Assembly: GCA_941918925.1 (NCBI GenBank)
Contig: OW799234.1
Coordinates: forward strand, 13,220,501-13,284,500
Origin: Phyto melanocephala
Taxonomy: Eukaryota > Arthropoda > Insecta > Diptera > Rhinophoridae
DNA length: 64,000 nucleotides
Direction of reading: 5' to 3'
Shown: positions 57,045 to 64,000 of the stretch, in pieces
How the letters are laid out: every line of letters begins with the position of its first letter
How positions within the stretch are numbered: position 1 is the stretch's first letter
Program-made: the position numbers and the translations under genes
The notes under the pieces: model-generated
The model's database searches: none
What the model was told of the DNA's origin: nothing
The model's input: the letters and a program-made list of their open reading frames with translations, nothing else

Positions 57045-60000
57045 TTGGCGCCCAACTTAGTGGCTACGAATTCCGAGGAAAAATTTGTTGAGAACGAAGC
57101 CGATAAAGACAGCATTACTGAAGCAGGTGAATTTTACGACGCAGCGGCCACTTTTAACAACCAAATTGATTCTGGAGAAGACGAAAACAACATGGCAACA
57201 TTTTCGACCGAACAATTTCAGCAAATTTTAGCGGCTATGGGTGGCACAAACAAGGGAGGCTCATTTACTCAATGTACTGCTCGCTTTAAGGGACAAAGAG
57301 ATCCTGCTGCAGTAGAGGAATTCTTGGCTGCCATAAGTGTATATAAGGACATTGAAAAAATTTCAGATGCAGATGCTGTACGAGGTATGCCCTTACTGCT
57401 TGAAGATTATGCAGCTACGTGGTGGATTGGTGTCAAGGCTACGGTGAACAGTTTTGAGGAAGCCAAAGCTCTCATTCGAACAACATTTTCACCACCAATA
57501 CCCGATTGGCGAATTTTTGTTGATATTTTCGAGGCAAAGCAACAAAAAAAAGAACCAACAGATAGCTTTGTATGTAAAAAAAGGCTTCTGTTGTCACAAT
57601 TAAAGGTATCTATAACAGAAGAGGTGCAGCTTAATATTGTTTATGGACTGCTGAACATAAACATTCGTGATCGTGTTCGCCGTGAAAATATTAACACATT
57701 TAGCGATCTCATTTCTGCAAGCAGAGAGACAGAAATGTTCTTAACCGAAGCTCGTCCAACATATAATAATGCCGAAACTAAACAAGAACCTACAATTAGC
57801 AATCGGTGTTGTTTTTGCCGCTTGAAGGGTCATAGCATTGAAAACTGTTTTAAGAAGAAGAAAAAAGATGAACAACAAGCCAATCAACAAATAAAAGAAC
57901 AGCAACACGTAAGCCTACAAAAGCAGGTGAGTCAAGCACACTCTACGTTAATAAAGAAACCAACGTTTGCGTGTTATGGGTGCGGCGCACCAGGGGTTTA
58001 TCGTGCGAACTGTTCTACTTGCGCTAACCACTCTAAGGAAAGTCCTCAGTATTTGTCTTTTAATGCACTATCATCAACGATTATTGGTCACTCATTGCCT
58101 ACAACACACATTGAAATTTTTGGTTTAATAGGAGAAGCAGTTTTTGACACTGGTGCAAAAACAAGTGTCGCTAGTCTAAATTTAAAGAAAATTCTCACCA
58201 AAAATAAATGTGTATTTCAAGACGTTCGTGCAGAGGTTACCTTGGCAAATGGATCCACAACTAAGGGAAATGTAATGCATACAATTTGTGATGTCGTAAT
58301 TGGTGGACGAGTTCGCAAAATAAGACTTGTCTATCTTCCAAATGCTGAAAAAAGCCGTACACTGTTAGGAACAGATTTTTTGGAGCAAGCAGGAATCGTT
58401 TTAAATATGGCACAAAGGTGTTGGTATTTTGAAGATGAACCAAAAACAAGATTTCTTTTCACAAACCCTCTTGAAATGGGAGTCTTTGGTATGAATCTTA
58501 GAAGCGACGAAAGTTCTCCATGCAGTAGGGCTATGAAGGAAGTTTCTAAATTCATCAATTTCGTTGAAGATAAGAAGATTATTTCACCACTCTCAAATAC
58601 GCCAAAACTTGAAAATGATTACTCTCCACATGCTATTCAAAATATATTTAGAGATGCAATACCTGTTGGTGAGAGAACACCTGGTGAAATATCGACATTA
58701 TTCGCACCCCCTATGAAAATACCAAAATCCGACCAGGATGCTTATTTGGATGATATTTTCCTCCCATTATACTCATTAGACTTCCACATTTTAAAAGAAT
58801 CTGATGGTATGGGGCTAACTAAAGAAGAGAGTGTAGATTTGGACAAATTACTTATGTCTTATGAGGATATTTTTAAGGAACCAAATGAATCTACTCCATT
58901 CGCTGTACATCGCATTCACACCCATAAGAATGATCCAATTGCAGTTCCGCCATATCGATTGTCACCCACTAGAAAAAGTGCGCTCAAAGATGAAATCAGT
59001 CGAATGCTTAAGTTGGGAGTGATTGACGAATGTCACTCACCATGGGCTGCTCCAGTGGTGATGATACCAAAGAAATCTGGAGGAATACGTGTATGCGTAG
59101 ATTATCGTGAATTAAACGCTGTCACTAAACCTGATCGTTATCCCTTACCAAGAGTTGATGACATATTACATGAAGCTAAAGCTACTAACTTTATGTCAAC
59201 ACTCGATCTCCAATGTGGCTACTGGCAAATAGGTGTACATCCTGATGACCAGGACAAGACAGCATTTGTTACCCCATTTGGCATGTACAAATTTACCAGG
59301 ATGCCATTTGGCCTACGAAATGCGCCAGCTACCTTCCAACGCCTTATTGATCGAATAAAAACATCCTTGGGTGATACGATTCTATTAGCGTATTTAGATG
59401 ACATCATTGCCTGCTCATCCAGCTTTGAACAACACATAGAAGATTTAAAGCAAATTTTTCAAAAACTTCAAGAGTTTCGTTTAAAAGTTAATCTGGAAAA
59501 ATGCCGTTTTGCTTGTAACGAAGTCAAATATTTGGGGCATGTGCTCACCCCTAAAGGTATAATGACTGATCCAGAAAAAGTATCAGCACTACTAGAACGT
59601 GTAGCACCAAGAAATGTTAAGGAACTTTTGTCATTTTTGCAAGCATGTTCGTGGTACCGCCGGTTTATACCATCTTTTGCCAACGTGTCCAAACCATTAT
59701 CTGCCCTATCCAGGAAAAATGTTGTGTGGTGTTGGACCTCAGAACAACAAAACGCCTTTGATCAACTCAAAATATTACTAACATCGGCGCCTATATTAAA
59801 ACAAGCTATAGACAATCAACCCTTTGTATTAAAAACAGATGCTAGTGGTTATGCCCTTGGTGCAGTTTTACTCCAGGGGGAGGGTGAGGATGAACATCCA
59901 ATAGAATACGCCAGTCGCCTTTTGTCTTCTGCGGAACGGAACTACTCCACTATAGAACGTGAAGCTCTTGCTATAGTATGGTCCGTCCAAAAATTCCGTG

Positions 60001-61577
60001 GTTACATTGAGGGAGCCTCAGTAAAACTAATTACAGATCACCAACCCTTAAAATGGCTGATGAATATCAAATCACCAACTGGTCGATTAGCTCGATGGGC
60101 GCTATTATTACAGCCATTCGACATAAAAATTGAATATAAGCCTGGAAAAACTAACGTCATTGCCGACACCTTATCTAGACCACCATGTAAAGATATTCAT
60201 GATATCGCAACTCCTTGCGAAATTTGTGCGTTTTCAATAGAATTGCCGAGAAAAAATGCAAATGAAATAAGAGAAGGTCAACAAAAAGATCCAGATCTTA
60301 GGAAAATAATTGATTGTTTTGAAAATAATAGCGAAGACATTTCATACTGGTCAAAAAGAGGATTTGTAATCAATGATGGTGTATTATATTGCTACAGCAA
60401 TGAAGATTCAGATGATGCTCAACTCGTAATTCCGTCTGATGAAAGATTAGAAGTATTGAAATACTATCACAATGACGACACAGCCGGCCATTATGGTATA
60501 GATAGAACCATAAACAAGATTACATCTAGATACTATTGGCCAGGAATGCGTAAAGACATCGAGAAACACGTAAAGAAATGTATTGAATGCCAGAGATATA
60601 AGGCAACAAATTTAAAGCCAGCTGGTTTATATCAAACTGTTTCTAGCAACAAACGATTCGAAGTAATTGCTATCGATTTATTTGGTCCATTGCCCATAAC
60701 ACCAAGGGGATTTCAGTGGATTTTCATTGTAGAGGACATTGCAAGTAGATGGGTCGAACTTTTTCCACTGGAAATAGCTACAACAGAAGCATGTACAAAA
60801 AAACTGATAAACGAAGTTTTTTTACGCTATGGAGTGCCCCGTAAAGTAATTAGCGATAACGGAGCTCAATTTATTTCTGCTGTCATGCAAAAAGTGGTCT
60901 TTTGTTTGAATATACAACATATACTAACACCAGTTTATCACCCGGAGGCAAATCCCGTTGAACGTAAAAATCGTGACATGAAGGCCCAACTATCAATATT
61001 GGTGGGAAATAATCATCAACTATGGGATGAAAAATTGCCCAGTATTCGTTTTGCTATGAACACAACTGTCTGCCAAAGTACAAAGTATACTGCAGCGTAT
61101 CTAACATTCGGAAGAGAACTGAGAACACTAGATGATGTCCAACACGATCTAAAAGCTATAATTCAATCAGAAAACTTTGTGAGTGAAATTACTCCGTATC
61201 TCCACACACTTGTAGATGTATTCAAGGAAGTAAAGGAAAACGTATATAAGCAACAAGATCTTAACAAAAATCACAGTAACAATCAACGACGTAAACAATA
61301 TCCATTAGAAGTTGGTTCTAAAGTTTTAGTAAAAACGCATGTGTTAAGTAACAGCAAAAAGGGAGTTACATCCAAGTTTATACCAAAGCGAGATGGTCCT
61401 TATGTAATAATAGAGAAAAAGGGGATGACATCATATGTAATTGCTCATGAAGATAACCTTACCTTACCACTAGGAACATATCATGCATCAGCTCTAACAC
61501 CTGTAATGGAATATTCCGATGAAGCGCTACAACCAGTGCAAATGATAAAACGGCGAGGACGCCCTCGAAAAACCTAA
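57009..61577 (+). CDS. Ty3/gypsy Gag-Pol polyprotein (single ORF)
   Basis: 1522 codons, unbroken. Gag runs to about residue 340, with a CX2CX4HX4C knuckle (CCFCRLKGHSIENC) and a second Cys cluster without His (CYGCGAPGVYRANCSTC). Protease: FDTGAKTS near 380. Reverse transcriptase: VCVDYRELN near 699, then the YLDD active site at about 794-797. RNase H: KTDASGYALG near 943 and TDHQPLKWL. Integrase: an HHCC finger (about 1155-1195) and a catalytic core with AIDLFGPLP, SDNGAQF and NPVERKNR, giving D, D and E with 34 residues between the last two. The C-terminal nine residues (KRRGRPRKT) form an AT-hook. The frame opens at an ATG inside the LTR; a better-context ATG (AACATGG) lies at 57192. It encodes replication and integration of its own element. 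There is no gag/pol frameshift, so Gag:Pol control must be by processing or another means. Confidence 0.95.
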   Translation: MNKYNLRHKIYSLAPNLVATNSEEKFVENEADKDSITEAGEFYDAAATFNNQIDSGEDENNMATFSTEQFQQILAAMGGTNKGGSFTQCTARFKGQRDPAAVEEFLAAISVYKDIEKISDADAVRGMPLLLEDYAATWWIGVKATVNSFEEAKALIRTTFSPPIPDWRIFVDIFEAKQQKKEPTDSFVCKKRLLLSQLKVSITEEVQLNIVYGLLNINIRDRVRRENINTFSDLISASRETEMFLTEARPTYNNAETKQEPTISNRCCFCRLKGHSIENCFKKKKKDEQQANQQIKEQQHVSLQKQVSQAHSTLIKKPTFACYGCGAPGVYRANCSTCANHSKESPQYLSFNALSSTIIGHSLPTTHIEIFGLIGEAVFDTGAKTSVASLNLKKILTKNKCVFQDVRAEVTLANGSTTKGNVMHTICDVVIGGRVRKIRLVYLPNAEKSRTLLGTDFLEQAGIVLNMAQRCWYFEDEPKTRFLFTNPLEMGVFGMNLRSDESSPCSRAMKEVSKFINFVEDKKIISPLSNTPKLENDYSPHAIQNIFRDAIPVGERTPGEISTLFAPPMKIPKSDQDAYLDDIFLPLYSLDFHILKESDGMGLTKEESVDLDKLLMSYEDIFKEPNESTPFAVHRIHTHKNDPIAVPPYRLSPTRKSALKDEISRMLKLGVIDECHSPWAAPVVMIPKKSGGIRVCVDYRELNAVTKPDRYPLPRVDDILHEAKATNFMSTLDLQCGYWQIGVHPDDQDKTAFVTPFGMYKFTRMPFGLRNAPATFQRLIDRIKTSLGDTILLAYLDDIIACSSSFEQHIEDLKQIFQKLQEFRLKVNLEKCRFACNEVKYLGHVLTPKGIMTDPEKVSALLERVAPRNVKELLSFLQACSWYRRFIPSFANVSKPLSALSRKNVVWCWTSEQQNAFDQLKILLTSAPILKQAIDNQPFVLKTDASGYALGAVLLQGEGEDEHPIEYASRLLSSAERNYSTIEREALAIVWSVQKFRGYIEGASVKLITDHQPLKWLMNIKSPTGRLARWALLLQPFDIKIEYKPGKTNVIADTLSRPPCKDIHDIATPCEICAFSIELPRKNANEIREGQQKDPDLRKIIDCFENNSEDISYWSKRGFVINDGVLYCYSNEDSDDAQLVIPSDERLEVLKYYHNDDTAGHYGIDRTINKITSRYYWPGMRKDIEKHVKKCIECQRYKATNLKPAGLYQTVSSNKRFEVIAIDLFGPLPITPRGFQWIFIVEDIASRWVELFPLEIATTEACTKKLINEVFLRYGVPRKVISDNGAQFISAVMQKVVFCLNIQHILTPVYHPEANPVERKNRDMKAQLSILVGNNHQLWDEKLPSIRFAMNTTVCQSTKYTAAYLTFGRELRTLDDVQHDLKAIIQSENFVSEITPYLHTLVDVFKEVKENVYKQQDLNKNHSNNQRRKQYPLEVGSKVLVKTHVLSNSKKGVTSKFIPKRDGPYVIIEKKGMTSYVIAHEDNLTLPLGTYHASALTPVMEYSDEALQPVQMIKRRGRPRKT
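57046..57056 (+). other. Primer-binding site (tRNA-Lys)
   Basis: TGGCGCCCAAC, one base after the 5' LTR, complements the 3' end of insect tRNA-Lys (GTTGGGCGCCA). It lies inside the open gag frame, coding Ala-Pro-Asn. Confidence 0.8.
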
Positions 61578-61607
61578 CTGATGCCTCACCGGGACGTCAT
61601 CGGCCTC

Positions 61608-61617
61608 AGAGGGGGAG
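61608..61617 (+). other. Polypurine tract
   Basis: AGAGGGGGAG directly before the 3' LTR, the expected plus-strand primer. Confidence 0.8.
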
Positions 61618-61619
61618 TC

Positions 61620-62066
61620 TGTAGCAACTCACATTTACTTTATTTATTTCTTTTATATTTCTAACATCATATATAAACTTAACGATCATTTCAAATATAA
61701 CTCTGTTTGTTTTTTATAATATTTAAATACTACCCTGTGCATTTTTGAAAACTTGTTTAAATTTAACGTTTATTTTTAATACGACCCTGTGTTATAAACT
61801 ATTTTTAATACTACTTATTTTTACAACTGATAACATGTAAACGTTTACAATTGCTATAAAAGCAGGAGCACTTGTGTATATTTTTCAATTAGCATTCTGA
61901 CGTTCAACAGTAAAGAACATTGTCTAGGCTTATTATAAGTACCAGACGTGCGCTTTCTGCTGAATTTATGAAAATCTAATAAAGTAATTATTTAAAATAT
62001 TTTCTAAACTTATAAGAAGACTATTATTTTATGAACAAATATAATCTTCGACATAAGATTTATTCA
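61620..62066 (+). repeat. 3' LTR
   Basis: Same length and, by eye, same sequence as the 5' LTR; followed by the AATT duplication. Confidence 0.93.
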
Positions 62067-62877
62067 AATTTTCATTTCCGACCCCATAAAGTATATATTT
62101 TCTGAAAGCTTATGAATAGGGAAGTCGATTAAGCCCTGTCAGTCTGTCCGTCTGACCGTCTGTCCGTGTGTATGTTGAAATCAACTTTTTGAAGCCCCCC
62201 GACATAGGTTGGACCCGGGTAAGGTATTAAAATATCAGAAATATTCGGGAGTAGATCGGTATTGAAAATCAGAAACATCGGTACATAAACAACTGAGATA
62301 TGAGCAAAAACCCACGACCACCTCGATTTTCTTTTCACAAAAACAACATTACAACAACAACATACATACATACAAACGTGTATACTGGTTAGGGAAAACG
62401 TGGCATCGAATCCCAGCTGAGCCAAAAAATTTTTTTTTTTTAATTTTTTTTTTTAATTTTTTTTTTATTTTTTTTTTATTTAATATATTATATATATTTT
62501 TATTATTATTTTTTTTTAATTTTTTTTTTTTTAATTTTTTTTTTTTTTAATTTTTTTTTATTTTTTTTTTGTTTTATATATATTATATATATGTATATAA
62601 TAATTTTTTTTTTTAATTTTTTTTTTAAATTTTTTTTTTTTAATTTTTTTTTATTTATTTATTTTTTTTTTGTTTTATATATATTATATATATGTATATA
62701 ATAATTTTTTTTTTAATATTTTTTTTAAATTTTTTTTTTTTAATTTTTTTTTATTTATTTATTTTTTTTTTGTTTTTTTTAACATACATACGTGAATTTA
62801 CTGTTATTGCATGACTACACGTTGTGAAGGGTATATAAGATTCGGCACGGCCGAATATAGCGCTTTTACTTGTTGTA

Positions 62878-63981
62878 AAATGAATTATTTTTCGATAATG
62901 CTTGATGAGAGCACTGATATAAGCATCAACAAAAACTTGGTGATTGTTATTAGAACTTTAAATGGACAATGTCGTGATCGATTTTTAGGTTTAATTAAAA
63001 TAGATGTCAGCTCATCAAGTGACATATTTGAAAGTACTTTAAAATTTTTAGAGCTATGCAATATACCTTTAAATAATATAATCGGTATTACAACCGACAA
63101 CTGTGCGGTCATGATGGGCCCCTTGAATGGTGTGCAAGCAAAGTTTAAAGAATAAATTCCTCACATTTTTACAAACGGTTGCATTTGCCACATACTAAAT
63201 TTAACATCATCCGCTGCATCGAAATATGGAATACCGATTGAAATTGATAAATTTATAAAAGACAAATTTCCATTTTTGCAATAGCTCAAGTAGAAGGGAG
63301 GAGTTCACAACATTCCAAGAGTATTTCGGTACTGGATTGCATGTCATATATAAATATGCAGCAACCAGGTGGCTTTTACGGGAGGAAGTAGTTGATAGAA
63401 TTTTGGAGCAATGGGAACCGTTGAGGTACTATTTTAAGTTAAACGATTTTGAAAGGGATTTAAGAAATGAAAGGATCGAATTTATAAGATCCGGATTTTT
63501 TGATCCAGTATTCAAAATGACCTTTTTATTTCTTCAATACGTTTTAAAGATCATAAGTTCTTTTATTCTATTAAACGTTTTGTCTGGTAGAACTAATAAT
63601 ATTGTACCACTTCTGTTAAAAATGTTTCCAAATGAAAGGCAAAATTTGGAAAATATAAACTCTCATTACAGGGCATTGGCGGATGTTGAAGAGCTTAAGC
63701 CTTTGGTAAATGAAAATATTTGTAGTTATTGGTCTAAAGTGGCTAAAACTAAAAACTCTTTGGGCGAATATATGTTTTCCGACATTTCAAAAATTGCAAA
63801 TGGAATTTTATCTATTCCTCACTCCTCTGCAAATGTAGGGAGGATTTTTTCGTATCGAAATCTAATAAAAACCAAACAAAGAAATAGGCTTAATGTTGAT
63901 ACCGTATCAAGTCTTATTCAGACCAAAGATTTATTGAAATCTAAAGACTCCTGTTGTTATAACTTTGACATATATGTATAG
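62878..63981 (+). pseudogene. hAT transposase (DUF4371-like), 5'-truncated and broken
   Basis: Codons from about 62890 give SIMLDESTDISINKNLVIVI (first catalytic Asp) and later GITTDNCAVMMGPLNGVQ (second Asp). A stop at 63153 is followed by HIFTNGCICHILNL in another frame. From 63337 a 214-codon frame carries AATRWLLREEVVDRILEQW and ends with SDISKIANGILSIPHSSANV, then FSYRNLIKTKQRNRLNV, the hAT C-terminal dimerisation region. The N-terminal zinc finger is missing: the HINE ends directly at 62874. At least two disruptions make it inactive. It shares a Cys-Cys tail motif with the hAT relic at 2507. Confidence 0.83.
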
Positions 63982-64000
63982 ATATATCTAATAAAATAAA

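Larger units (their letters stand above)
56598..62066 (+). mobile_element. Full-length Ty3/gypsy LTR retrotransposon
   Basis: 5469 bp. LTRs of 447 bp at 56598-57044 and 61620-62066 begin TGTAGC and end TTCA, and appear identical base for base by eye. AATT is duplicated at 56594-56597 and 62067-62070. A primer-binding site, a single gag-pol ORF and a polypurine tract are all present. There is no env frame: only 42 bases lie between the ORF end and the 3' LTR. Identical LTRs and an unbroken ORF mark a recent, possibly active insertion. Confidence 0.95.
56531..62874 (+). mobile_element. HINE interrupted by a Ty3/gypsy element
   Basis: TTATACCCTTCACACAGTG at the left and the usual GAAGGGTATA, hairpin and CTTTTACTTGTT end at the right. 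Its text jumps at TACAATT (56597) and resumes at AATTTTCATTTCC (62067). The uninterrupted copy at 3550 reads straight through, so the LTR element inserted here with a 4-bp AATT duplication. Net HINE length is about 870 bp, with a long A/T-homopolymer centre (62425-62775). Confidence 0.88.

Noticed and set aside
58261..59692. Several minus-strand ORFs inside gag-pol
   Set aside because: Antisense shadows of the intact retrotransposon frame.
61578..61619. Possible env gene downstream of pol
   Set aside because: Only 42 bases separate the stop from the 3' LTR; no envelope reading frame exists.

Overview
The window looks like repeat-rich, very AT-rich chromosomal DNA from a higher fly, most likely a calyptrate such as a blow fly or muscid. 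This is inferred from several things. There are long intron-like AT-rich stretches and frequent (GTAT)n/(CATA)n patches. There are Helentron-type HINE/mini-me repeats with the dipteran (GTCY)n core, rosa-like DD41D mariners, a DD37E (ITmD37E-type) element, R1-clade LINE remains and a Ty3/gypsy element primed by tRNA-Lys. No bacterial-type operon, tRNA, rRNA or CRISPR array was found.

Layout. From 1 to 28 kb there is a graveyard of DNA transposons: two hAT elements with exact 8-bp target duplications (65-785, 1560-3224), HINEs, Helitron ends, at least five decayed DD41D mariners, a Tc1-like derivative, nested TIR elements (9911-12044) and a four-part foldback block (12771-13945). A DD41D element (22039-24113) hosts two further MITEs. 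From 28 to 38 kb come more DD41D and DD37E relics. A 919-bp DD41D derivative has its left end replaced by an inverted copy of its right end (35479-36397). It lies inside a MITE that abuts an intact DD37E transposon (36579-37876; 337-aa transposase). From 39 to 41.5 kb two HINEs stand head to tail.

The only convincing host gene is a single large coding exon at 44234-45623 (+). It encodes an acidic, Ser-rich, Lys/Gln-rich N-terminal region and ends at a good 5' splice site. No downstream coding exon is visible, so the following intron probably runs past the window end (>18 kb) and holds all the downstream transposons. At 46433 lies a textbook recursive-splicing (ratchet) site: a pyrimidine tract and AG directly joined to GTAAGT.

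From 46.8 to 64 kb, probably inside this intron, lie a DD41D deletion derivative, a broken non-LTR reverse transcriptase, a 117-bp palindromic Tourist-like MITE, an R1-clade LINE 3' end and more HINEs. The most intact element is a 5469-bp Ty3/gypsy retrotransposon (56598-62066). Its 447-bp LTRs are identical by eye, it has a 4-bp AATT duplication and one unbroken 1522-aa gag-pol ORF. It sits inside a HINE, which itself lies against a decayed hAT transposase (62878-63981). The two elements with unbroken protein and matching ends, the Ty3/gypsy and the DD37E transposon, are the best candidates for recent mobility. The rest are deletion derivatives or relics.
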